Shown in pieces: positions 1 through 9,364 of a DNA stretch of 64,000 nucleotides. The stretch is from contig CM066289.1 in assembly GCA_033816765.1 (NCBI GenBank), positions 2,852,001 through 2,916,000 on the forward strand, given 5' to 3'. A model generated the notes under the pieces. The model did not search any database. It was given only the letters and a program-made list of their open reading frames with translations, and was not told where the DNA came from. The position numbers and the translations under genes were made by a program. The DNA comes from Nothopassalora personata. Its lineage: Eukaryota; Ascomycota; Dothideomycetes; Mycosphaerellales; Mycosphaerellaceae. Each line of letters starts with the position of its first letter. Positions within the stretch are counted from its first letter, which is position 1.

Positions 1-26
1 GTATCACATCCCGAAGAACGCTCCAT

Positions 27-644
27 ATGGAACAACAGGCCCCGTCATCGACATTGCTTGAGCTACCACCAGAGCTACGCAATTCCATATACCATCTCGT
101 GTTCTCTGAGGACATTCCCATCGGTCCGATCGAGCTCAAAAGTGCAACACCGCCACGAAAGGCCTTAGCACTAGTCAATCGTCAACTCTACAAAGAGTAT
201 CACCTGCTCTGTCGCGACGCATATCGTGACTACTGGGCCACCAACGACTTCAAGATCACCAAATCGTCAACAAATCTGAGTCCAGAATTCTGGAAATATC
301 TCCCAATCATCGAGAGACGGACCATGGGCCGATTCAAATCCTTGACAATACTCTTTGATCTATGGTTTGCCAACAAGCGGTATGCGCTATCAACTAAAGC
401 GCGACTCGTTGACCCTCGGGGCGTTTGGAGCGTAGAGCATCGCAACGTCAAGGGAATGGTCATAGTGGTGGAATACTACGTGCTGAAGTCGGCGAAGGGA
501 GTGCTTGAAGGCGAGTGGGCAGTTTCTGCTACGATTGAGGGGGCGAGGGCGGAGTGTGAGGCTATCAAGAAGACGCTGGGGCTGGCGCGGCAGGTCAAGA
601 GTATGGTGAAAATCTTTGAGTCTTGGGAGAGATTCCATGCGTGA
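27..644 (+). CDS. F-box/2EXR-like hypothetical protein
   Basis: A 205-residue intronless ORF starting at an ATG. The N-terminus reads LLELPPELRNSIYHLVF (about residues 10-26), the signature of the short F-box-like or 2EXR region found in large lineage-specific families of Dothideomycetes. A further LVNRQLYKEYHLLCR segment (about 49-63) is where these proteins usually carry their second conserved block. The rest has no recognisable domain, no signal peptide and no membrane segment. In F-box proteins the motif recruits Skp1 of an SCF ubiquitin ligase; whether this short version does so is unknown. A decayed relative follows about 190 bp downstream on the same strand, so this looks like a local duplicate family. 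The family assignment rests on the N-terminal motif only. Confidence 0.7.
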   Translation: MEQQAPSSTLLELPPELRNSIYHLVFSEDIPIGPIELKSATPPRKALALVNRQLYKEYHLLCRDAYRDYWATNDFKITKSSTNLSPEFWKYLPIIERRTMGRFKSLTILFDLWFANKRYALSTKARLVDPRGVWSVEHRNVKGMVIVVEYYVLKSAKGVLEGEWAVSATIEGARAECEAIKKTLGLARQVKSMVKIFESWERFHA

Positions 645-832
645 GGCTGATGAGCGAGGCTTTTGAAGTGAACGGATGTAGAGATAGAGTCGGCCAGAGG
701 AGAACTTGTCACGGGGAGGCACGTGCTTGTCGCATCCCTGCTAGTGCTTGCTTGTGCCTTCCATTTTCTACCTCGCTTTCTGCGACGACTTGAACGCCTG
801 CAGTACGTGCGTCGCATATCAGTTGGTATCTC

Positions 833-1141
833 ATGCTAAGACTGAGCAGGGAGACTCGCTCTGCACTTATGGCGCGGCTACCTGCCGCCTCGAGACTTCT
901 CAAGCTTCCTGCCAAGCTCCGCAACTACATCTTCGAGCTCGCATTTGCGCCAAGGGACGACATGCGATTCACGCTTGACCTGGCAGCGGCGAATCCGCCC
1001 TGGAACTCACTCAAGCGAGTCATCTACGATAGATGCCGTCTTATCTATCGCGTTGCATATCGGCAGTACTAGAGTCTCGAACAAGCTTCACTCCCTGAGT
1101 CCTCGGCAAAGAATGTCGGACATTCTGTACATGGTGCTTAG
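833..1141 (+). pseudogene. Decayed F-box-like paralogue
   Basis: An ATG-initiated frame encodes LLKLPAKLRNYIFELAF, clearly related to the LPPELRNSIYHLVF block of the gene at 27-644, followed by an RLIYRVAYRQY segment that matches the LCRDAYRDYW segment of that gene. The frame stops at TAG (1070-1072) exactly where the neighbour has a tryptophan codon. The same frame then stays open for about 23 more codons without recognisable similarity. The remaining two thirds of a normal-length member is missing. A TGG to TAG change explains the stop. It could instead be a short but functional protein of 79 residues, which I consider less likely. Confidence 0.55.
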
Positions 1142-2813
1142 GAGCCTCCGAGGGAATTCTGGAGGCTTTGTGCTGATGAGCTGAGGGAGCATACTAAGCA
1201 TAGATAAAGCGATGGAGATGTGCGATGACATTCACGAATCTGCCAGTATGGAGGATCAGGTCATCTGTGTGATGGATCAGATGCAATTTTGGCATCGAAG
1301 GACCAGATGTAAGATATACTGCTTACTGAGCTTCAGCAGCAGTCTGAGTTGGTGGACTGATGTACTACATCCTTTCAATGTGAGAATCAAGAAGCGGATG
1401 GAGTGCTGAACTGCCTACAAGTGACATCCTCGGCGTGCTATGAACATTCACATGTGACGACGCTTTCTGCAGTCCGTGCCCTGACCCGGTCATCAAGTTC
1501 CTTACATAAAACCAACCCCTCGGAACCTCACACCTCTCAGCCTATCGAGAACAACAAATCCTGCGATAACCGGCTTAAATCAGTCCTTTGCATACAAAGC
1601 CGCCTGTCGAATAGCCATAACTATGTTCAGGCTTCCCACACCGACCTCGAGGCGCTCTGCGCATCAACAGGTTCCCTGAAGCTGGCTGAGAAGTCGGTCC
1701 GTAGCGCTTATTGTATTCTGACAGATTGCTGACGAAGTGAAGCAGCATGGCATCTCTAGACTTGACTGGTGCCTTTCACCTGCTAGTCCTTCCCAGTCAA
1801 CGGCGAAGTAAGTCCGAACGCTGACTTTCTCTGAACGTCGCTGACAGGTCCTGAGTATCTGAGCAACGGCAGTAAGAGATATCGATCTTAGTAAGGGCTG
1901 TGCCACTGCCCGCCCTCGCGATGGCTCGAATGGTTTGGCTGACGGCTCCTTCCAATTTTTGGAATATCAGGACAATCGTACAGCGAGTTTTTGCTTTCTT
2001 TGGACAGTCGCTGGTGCTGTGCTCCTTCTGTGTACCTGTGTCGCTTGAGACTCGGAACTTCCTCGTCATACTCAACTGTTGCTTGAGATGAGGGCGAAGC
2101 AGCAGTCACAATCAGGATCTGAGAATGCTATTGTATATTAGGGACCAATGAGACTTGTCTCAAGTCTTTCAACCCATTCATGCCCATCCCGAGATGACGC
2201 TCAAAGGAGAATTGAAGGCGGTGTTCTGCAGATTCGATGCCCAGCTGTTCTGTTGTGTCGATGGCTACAACCTGCTACCGACAGAATCAAATTTCGATGT
2301 GTCTTTGCCACGAGGTTTTAGGAAAGTCGCCGCGAAATGGGCAGCACCTTCAAGCCGGACGCGTTACGGCAGCGATTTCCGGACGGCACGAGCGATTTTA
2401 TCGCAATAATACAAGACTACGAACGGCAGTGCGGTATACCGAGATGTGAGGATACGGTGGGTTTGGGCAACCCGGGGTTATCCTAGAGGGACTTTCGGAA
2501 TACGTTGGATTTGATGGGACTGTGCGGGACCCGTTGTCAGGCTATCGACTTATATCGCCTGTATATCTTGATCGGAGCCTAGTGCTACCGCTGTGGTAGC
2601 AAGCCGGTCGAGCGATAGTACGGAGGTCCGATTCCTCTAACGAGCTCATGGTGGCACAGAAGAAGCCGAAGAAGCCGCCCTTGTTGCCCTCGTTGCCCTT
2701 CATCGGTCCCTCGACTAGCGCGTGTCACACGCCGAGCCAATGAGCAACATCCTTGTCCTGCCACCACAACGCTCCTTCCACGATTCATAGCAGCATCAAC
2801 AACGATCAATGTC
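1142..2813. other. Gene-free stretch, about 1.7 kb
   Basis: Only short ORFs without recognisable motifs are present on either strand, and many depend on non-ATG starts. I see no tRNA, no repeat family and no convincing splice chain. A short perfect hairpin, GCTACC-gctgt-GGTAGC, lies at 2584-2600. The last few hundred bases presumably hold the promoter of the PIG-H gene. Confidence 0.5.
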
Positions 2814-3487
2814 ATGCTTATAACAAAACGTCCGACCCAGACGACCGTCTTATACACAGTATCAACCAGATCTCCTATCGACAGCCTCACCGGTCGTGTG
2901 ACCAGCTGTGGCCTCTTTCTACTCCGGATCGTCGCAGGACTCCTCGTAGCAACAGTCCTCCTTTCAGAACTCCACGAGACCTCGATACGCAAAGTCTATC
3001 TCAGCTCGGAACACTCTCTATCATGGCTCGAAAAAGTCTTTCAGGACTCGCCAGCTGGCCTTTTGGCCTCTATACTCATCGCCAATTCTACCTGGATCTG
3101 GCGAGCTGTGATTTGTGTTGGTGTGACTTGGCTCATTCTCCGCAAAGGCTATACGGAAGAGTCACTTCTGGTCATTCGTGGTCTGGGAGTACAGACGACT
3201 ACCAGTAGCCCGAGTTATCTTGGGTTGAGTTCTACGAGATTCATCCCGACGAGCTCGATTCAGGACATCTTTATTCATGAGGCATTTCAAGGATTTGAGG
3301 TCAGGTTTTATTTGAGTATTGTGGTGGAAGGCGAGGAGGATGTGGTTGTTGTATTTCCAGTGAGTATAGTGGACGGTAGAGACGTTGGCAGACCACTGAT
3401 CAGACGCAGAGCATACTGCCACGACGCGAAATACTGGAACAAGTCTGGAGAGGTGCGAGGGCTTGCTTGCACGAGCCAAAGTCATGA
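2814..3487 (+). CDS. GPI15: GPI-GlcNAc transferase subunit H (PIG-H/Gpi15)
   Basis: Subunit of the ER membrane complex that transfers GlcNAc from UDP-GlcNAc to phosphatidylinositol, the first step of GPI-anchor synthesis. Two exons, 2814-3359 and 3410-3487, join in phase 0 across a 50-nt GTGAGT..CAG intron and give 207 residues. Unspliced, the frame runs into unrelated sequence. Spliced, it continues as ILPRREILEQVWRGARACLH, the C-terminal block expected in this family. Two hydrophobic segments (about residues 30-52 and 80-108) fit the membrane hairpin, followed by the PIG-H domain around ESLLVIRGLGVQ and RFIPTSSIQDIFIHEAF. The stop lies 13 bp from the stop of the convergent PUS3 gene, so the 3' UTRs must overlap. 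Length and domain order match the family. Confidence 0.85.
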
Positions 3488-3500
3488 GGTCGGCATGATG

Positions 3501-5228
3501 CTATTCATTCATATCCTCATCTGCTGAAGCTCTGCGGGCTCCATTCAGCCCTTTGCGCACAGCGTAGCGGGCATTGACTACATCTGGAGTCTCCATACAT
3601 TCTCGACGTGCAAGAGGCACATACACGCCGATAGCACGAGGCTTCCCACCGCCATCAAACAAGCGCGCACTTCTGTCCACACCTGATGTATCACCTCCGA
3701 TGTCTATGCACGGCCTCTGGCCTTGGTCGGCGACCACATCCATCAAACTCCAGGCAAGGACTTCATCCATCTTGCGCTGCCGCCAAAGCGCCCAAAGCTC
3801 CTCCATCATGCCATTACGACCATGCTTACCATCTTCAACGGCTGTTTTGGTGCGCTTCGCTTGGTCTCTACCACCGGATTCGTCGCCGACATAGACCCAG
3901 TCCATGCCGTCCTCGTAGCCAGACCTAGACCTCGCATCACTGTTCGCGAGATCCCCTTGGTCAAGCTTCGCGGGATCCGGAAAGATACACTCCCAGAGGA
4001 CGAGAGGCGCATCGCTGGCCATTTCATAAGCGGGCCTCGCAGGCGTCTTCTGAATATCGAGCAAGTCATCGACTATGCTAGCCTGCTCATACCCTTGACC
4101 AACCAAGAACAAGATTGCGACTAGATGCCGCACTTGATGCCACAGGAAGGCGCTGCCACGAACCTCGAAATAGAAAAGCTTCGGCGAAAGCGACTTTGCA
4201 CTATTATTGTCTGCGCCAGCGTTGACCTCGTGTATGCCAGCATGGAAGATTCGCCGTTCAAAGTTCGACATCTGCTTGCTTGGGTCCACCTTGCAGAAGT
4301 TGCGGAAGTCATGAAGACCTTCATACTTCTTCGCTGCCTCTTCCATACCTGCAATGTTCAGCCAGCCTTCATCAGGCGAGCCATCTTCAGCGATACCTTT
4401 GCTACCAGGCAACGGAATGAACGCAGGATTGGTAAAGAAGTACCGATAGCGACGCTCCTGGCAATCGAAACGCGCCGAAAAGTCTTCAGAAGTATGAGGA
4501 CACCATGCGAGAACTCGAATGTCTGGAGGAAGGACTCGATTGATGAGTTGGATATATGGTAGCTCATCGCGTACAGAATCAAATTCTCTTGCTGGCTCTT
4601 CGTTCTCTTCTGCGTCTGGCATGGGACTGTCTGCAGCTGTCTCATCCGCCAGAGGCGGAGCTTTAGGACGAGCACTCCTCACTCGTATCCCAACGACTTG
4701 TCCAAATGCACTCACACCGCGATCTGTCCGGCCACATTTGCTGTAGTCACATCCTTCCCATGAGACTTCGTCTTCGTTCTGTCCCGGCTTTTGAATTGGA
4801 GATATGAGCCGCGTCTTCTTCAGCGCTTTCCATAGCTCTTCCTCGATTGTCGGCAGAGGTGTCACATTGTTCGCATGATGTTCGAAGCCATTGTAGTTTC
4901 CTCCCAGATACGCGAATTTCAATGCGATCAAGCGGGTGTTGTACTTGCTCGGATCGAAGCCTTTGGACGGCTTCTTCGGTTTCTTCTTGGGAGATGCAGG
5001 TGAGGTATTGGATGAGGTGGCGTGTCTGGCGTTCTGTCTACGGAGTGCGAGTTCGAGGTCTGTGACTCGTTTTATGAGGTCGGCATTGGACCATGAAGCG
5101 TAGTCGGGTTTCTGGTCCATGGTTGCCGATGCTTTGAGCGCTCGATGTTGAGGAAGTTGGACGATGGCTCGGCGTATCCCAAAGTGTGCACGCAATGTCC
5201 TGAGGGGTGACGGAGGCAGGAGCCTCAT
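3501..5228 (-). CDS. DEG1: tRNA pseudouridine(38/39) synthase, Deg1/Pus3
   Basis: TruA-family enzyme that converts U38 and U39 of the tRNA anticodon arm to pseudouridine. A single 575-codon exon. The domain starts near residue 97 with NTRLIALKFAYLGGNYNGFE. The catalytic motif KCGRTDRGVSAFGQV is at about 164-178 with the nucleophilic Asp at 169. Further conserved pieces are RFDCQERRYRYFF and HQVRHLVAILFLVGQG. Residues 76-88 are a lysine-rich stretch (SPKKKPKKPSKG) that could act in RNA binding or nuclear import. The first 36 residues are basic and free of acidic residues up to a second Met (MDQKPDYASW), so a longer, possibly mitochondrial form and a shorter form are both possible. A C-terminal extension beyond the fold is not conserved as far as I can judge. 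Assignment to Pus3 rather than another TruA member rests on the PTIEEELW and KPxYEM-like context. Confidence 0.88.
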   Translation of the reverse strand: MRLLPPSPLRTLRAHFGIRRAIVQLPQHRALKASATMDQKPDYASWSNADLIKRVTDLELALRRQNARHATSSNTSPASPKKKPKKPSKGFDPSKYNTRLIALKFAYLGGNYNGFEHHANNVTPLPTIEEELWKALKKTRLISPIQKPGQNEDEVSWEGCDYSKCGRTDRGVSAFGQVVGIRVRSARPKAPPLADETAADSPMPDAEENEEPAREFDSVRDELPYIQLINRVLPPDIRVLAWCPHTSEDFSARFDCQERRYRYFFTNPAFIPLPGSKGIAEDGSPDEGWLNIAGMEEAAKKYEGLHDFRNFCKVDPSKQMSNFERRIFHAGIHEVNAGADNNSAKSLSPKLFYFEVRGSAFLWHQVRHLVAILFLVGQGYEQASIVDDLLDIQKTPARPAYEMASDAPLVLWECIFPDPAKLDQGDLANSDARSRSGYEDGMDWVYVGDESGGRDQAKRTKTAVEDGKHGRNGMMEELWALWRQRKMDEVLAWSLMDVVADQGQRPCIDIGGDTSGVDRSARLFDGGGKPRAIGVYVPLARRECMETPDVVNARYAVRKGLNGARRASADEDMNE

Positions 5229-5458
5229 ATCGTTGCACCGCGGTGCATGTACGCAAGAAAGCTATGTTGCTGCAGGAGTCATGTGGCGAGAACACTCATC
5301 ATAACTTAGTTGACGCTCCACTAAAATTTATTTGACTTGCCCCGCACGCCAACGCCAACAGCCAAGAGCAACTCATGCATCGTAATTCCTCATGACCTGT
5401 TTCATTCTTCTTTCAATGTATTGCTGCCATTCCCAATAGCTTTATCGTTGCCGATGTC

Positions 5459-7301
5459 ATGTCGTCTTCCACGCCGGCATTGGCCTACCACGAGCCCGAC
5501 ATCGTCACAATCCTCATCTTAACCTCCTTCCTTTTTCTCGAAAACGCCATCAACTGGGTGTTCGATAGACTGCTGTTCTGTGGGCTCATTGGACAGATCG
5601 TAGTAGGTGTTGCTTGGGGCACACCAGGCGCGAAATGGCTGCCTGCAGATGTCGAGAACACGATAACGCAAATTGGCTATCTAGGCTTGATCCTCCTGGT
5701 CTTCGAAGGTATGGAAGGGTGAATGGGGACGAGAGACGGTCGACTGATGTATGGCAGGTGGCCTGACGACTGAACTGAAGACGCTCAAGTCGAACCTGTT
5801 CTTATCTAGCCTTGTTGCTTTGATCGGTATTAGTGCTCCCATTGCCCTTTCGTTCCTGCTACAGAGCTTCATGGACATCACGCCGGTGCAGAGCTTCGCT
5901 GCAGGTGCAGCCTTGTGTTCAACATCACTGGGAACCACTTTCACGATCCTTTCTACAAGTGGCCTCAGCCAAAGTCGGCTTGGGATTGTCCTCACAAGTG
6001 CTGCCATGATGGACGACATCGTGGGCTTGGTCATGAGTGGAATCATCTCAAGCTTGGGTCAGTCCTCTAATTTCAGTGCTACGATTGTCATCAGACCGGT
6101 CTTGGTGTCGATTGCTTTCGCGGTCCTCTTGCCGCTGATATGCTTGTATATGGTTAAGCCCGTCACAAGGCAAGCATATGAGCAAGTCACGGCGAAGCGT
6201 GAGAAACAGCTTCACCGCCTCATCACCACCGAGAGTGCTGCGCTAGTAGTCCATACGCTGGTACTCGCTGCATTGGTGGCTGGTTCTAGTTACGCAGGCA
6301 CGTCAGTTCTATTTGCAGCCTATCTCGCCGGCACGGCAATCAGCTGGTGGGATGGTATTTGCCACGAACTGCGCGCCGATACTGCACAGCATACCCGTGC
6401 TACGGATGATGATAATACCAATCTCGCTGAGCCACAGCAAAGCGGAGAAGAATCACTCACGACAGGCAGCAAGGTGCAGTTGGCTGCAGGTAATAACCAA
6501 AGTCGACCTCAAGCGCCAGTAGGCAATACTCCCAGCGTCAGTTCAGATGCGGTCCAGCCCCAGCAACTCACTTCATCAGCTATTGGGCCAACACCATCAT
6601 GCGAGCATCTGCGTGGAAGTCCCATCTTCAAAAAATTCTACCTGCCGGCGCTGCAGACAATACTAAAGCCTTTCTTCTTTGCATCGATAGGCTTCGCGAT
6701 CCCCATTACCCAGATGCTCTCTGGCGCGGTAGTATGGAGAGGCATTGTCTACTCCATTCTCATGGTCGTTGCTAAGCTGATTTGCGGCCTTTGCCTCGTA
6801 CGATGTACCGGACCTGCTGTTTCGCCCAAGGTCTTGCTGAAGTACTTGCCGAAGACCATATCTGGTTGCTGGCCAGTCAAAGGGACGAAATCAAGAACGC
6901 CAATCGTGTCATCCACGCCAAATGCACAAGATGGAACAGGAACGGCAATCGTACCCGCAGCCACCGGTGCAACACCAAATCAGAGAAGCAAATCAAGAAT
7001 CGCAAAGCCGGTATCGCTGTACCCAGCGGCGTTACTCGGAAGCGCCATGTGCGCCAGAGGCGAAATAGGCTTCCTGATCAGTTCTGTGGCGGAGAGCGAT
7101 GGCGTGTTCGGTGCTACTGACAATGGGCAGAGCTCTGAACTCTTCCTGGTCGTTACGTGGGCGATTCTTGTCTGCACACTGCTGGGACCTATTGCTGTCG
7201 GAATGATGGTCAAGCGCGTCAAAAGACTACAGGCACTTGAAAGGAGCAGACAGACCGGTAAGAAGGATCCTCTCGGCATTTGGGGTGTAATACTGGAATA
7301 G
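5459..7301 (+). CDS. CPA-type Na+(K+)/H+ antiporter
   Basis: Integral membrane cation/proton exchanger. Exon 1 is 5459-5708 and exon 2 5758-7301, joined in phase 1 over a 49-nt intron. The join creates the conserved LVFEGGLTTEL motif of CPA2 exchangers; about 597 residues. Hydrophobic helices alternate through the N-terminal half, with AMMDDIVGLVMSGI (the family's DD/ND-type ion-binding helix) near residue 167. A polar loop of about 85 residues rich in Q, S and T (around 280-365) separates it from the C-terminal helices (ILKPFFFASIGFAIPI, ARGEIGFLISSVAESDGVFG). Such loops in fungal members are cytosolic and variable. Substrate (Na+, K+ or Li+) and membrane cannot be read from the sequence. 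Its stop is 43 bp from the convergent hydantoinase gene. Confidence 0.85.
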
Positions 7302-7344
7302 GCTGCAAGCCGTCAAGTCTCAGCTATCTACATCTACGTGGACT

Positions 7345-8908
7345 TCACGGCTCCCAATAACCTCGTTCTTCGGGCTTCATACCACGAGGAATGTTGCCGG
7401 TCTTGCCAACCAGGACTTGCCCTTTGCCGCGCTTCAGGTACTCACCGTATCCTACTGGGCTAGTGATACCCTTCGCTTGATCCCAGACGACCTGGCCCCT
7501 TAGGATGGTATATCTCGGCCAATTTCCAACTTCTATCCCCTCGAAGGGCGTGTAGTCGATATCATGGTGCATGATACTTTGACTGATCGTCGTTTTTCCT
7601 GCAGTACCGGGATGCCAGATGATCAGATCAGCATCATAGCCCGGTGCTATACTACCTTTCTTGCCATCGAGACCATAAAGCTTTGCAGGGTTTGTAGCTG
7701 TAAGCTGCACGAAGCGTGGTAGGCTCAGTCTCGCCTCTGCTGGCGATCGACATGCCGGGGTTTCGCTGAAGAGCAACGGGACTCTTGTCTCAAGTCCAGG
7801 CAGACCATTCGGGATCTTGGAGAACTTCGGCACCCCATCGACGAAACCCAGCCTCTTGCCTCCTGGATGATCGTACTTGGACGGAGCATGATCGGACGAC
7901 CAGGTTGTGATAGTGCCGTTCGCTATCGACTGCCAAAGAGCTTCGAGATCTTTTGTGTCATGTCTGAGCGGCGGTGAACAGACATGCTTCGCCCCAGAGA
8001 AGTGATCATGAGGTTCGCCCTTGATCTTCTCAGACAGCAGGAAAAGGTAGTGCGGACATGTCTCGGCATGTATTGGCAGTAACCTCGTCTGAGCATCTCG
8101 AACGTGGCCGATTGCTACATCCGAAGACATGTGCACGATCAGCATTGGAGCGTCCGCAAGCTCCGCTAGCGATATTGCTCGATATGATGCTTCGTCTTCT
8201 GCTATTCGAGGTCGAGCCACTGCGTGGAAGTAAGGCTCGGTGTTCTTGTTTCTCTCAAGACCTTCGATGATCATGCTGATCATATCGTGCGATTCAGCAT
8301 GGATCATGGTCGTCATGCCCAGACTTTTGCAGGCGAAGAGAATCCGCAGCACTTCGCGGTCGTTCAGCCTCATCAACTCGTAAGTCATGTAGAGCTTGAC
8401 GCTCGTTATGCCTTCCTGCTCTGCTAGTACGGGTAGCTCATCACGTAGAATTTCTGGGGTTGGGTTTGTGAGAATGAAGTGATAACCAAAGTCGCAGTAG
8501 GTTTGGCCTATCGACTTCTTTTTGTACTCTTCCAGTACCGGCCATAGGGTTGTGTCTGCTTTCTGTTGCGAGGCGAAGGCGATGACTGTTGTTGTGCCGC
8601 CTGCTATTGCACTTCTCGTCCCGCTCTCCCAAGTGTCGCCGGTGGGTGAGTTCTTCTGTGCGAGGTGCACATGGCTGTCGACGCCTCCTGGTGTTATGTA
8701 TGCACCTTCCGCATCAATGAGCTCAGTATTCGAGGATGTTGGTAGATCGGTTCCTGTACACGATATTCTGCCATTCTTGATCCCGATTTCGAGAACTTCT
8801 TGTAGTACTTCACTTGCAGTGACCTACTGTGTATCAGTGCCGATGTCCCTGTTTCGACGCCATCTCGCTCACGATTATGCCGTTCTTGACCACCAGATCG
8901 AAGTCCAT
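7345..8908 (-). CDS. Dihydropyrimidinase/D-hydantoinase
   Basis: Cyclic amidase that opens 5,6-dihydropyrimidine or 5-substituted hydantoin rings to N-carbamoyl amino acids. Exon 1 (8873-8908) encodes MDFDLVVKNGII and joins in phase 0 over a 49-nt intron to exon 2 (7345-8823); 504 residues, the usual size. All metal ligands of the family are present: H63 and H65 in DSHVHL, the lysine that is carbamylated (K155 in SVKLYMTYE), H187 (HAESHD), H243 (VHMSSDV) and D323 (SSDHAP). An in-frame stop lies upstream of the chosen ATG. It is divergent from a D-carbamoylase gene, and the pair would convert hydantoins or dihydropyrimidines to amino acids, CO2 and ammonia. The pairing with a carbamoylase of the D-specific type favours hydantoinase activity, but sequence alone does not separate the two substrates. 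Confidence 0.9.
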
Positions 8909-9126
8909 ATCATCGACACCGTTGCCAAGGTCGTGAGTCTGCAGGAATCCCAGCCACTGCAATTTCTAACAGAAGTCAGGTATCTCTTTCACCAGCTTTA
9001 CTCCATTCCTTCACTCTTATACATCGCATCTGACAACATCACTTCGAACTTCGAACCTCATTAGCTTACATGTGCCGGCCATGGATCATGTCTTCGGCGA
9101 GAAATGCTCGTCTTTCGTTGGCCGGC

Positions 9127-9152
9127 CGATAAGACTCTTTCGGGCAAGATAG
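9127..9152. promoter_or_regulatory. Paired GATA-factor sites in the shared promoter
   Basis: CGATAA (9127-9132) and AGATAG (9147-9152), both matching HGATAR, lie 20 bp apart in the 456-bp region between the divergent hydantoinase and carbamoylase starts. Closely spaced pairs of this motif are the known binding arrangement of AreA/NIT2 nitrogen regulators in filamentous fungi. This fits genes that release ammonia, but binding is an inference. A palindromic GGCCGGCC overlaps the left site (9120-9127). Confidence 0.5.
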
Positions 9153-9364
9153 GCGCAGACTTATGTCCGGCAAAGCATCTTGCATCCTTCTGATCATTGA
9201 CATGTGCGGCCAAACGGCCCGTCGATACAGAGCTCTAAGCAGAGTAGGGAGGAGTATATGTGCTCAAGACGATCGCCTGCGGCATTCCTTTGGAGTAGCA
9301 GACCCATCACTCTTGCCCTACATTACATGTATCTCCTGTACCTTGAAACCCTAACAACAGCAAG

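Noticed and set aside
6358..6392. Possible short intron in the antiporter loop
   Set aside because: At 35 nt it is too short, and removal leads to an early stop; the unspliced frame is continuous.
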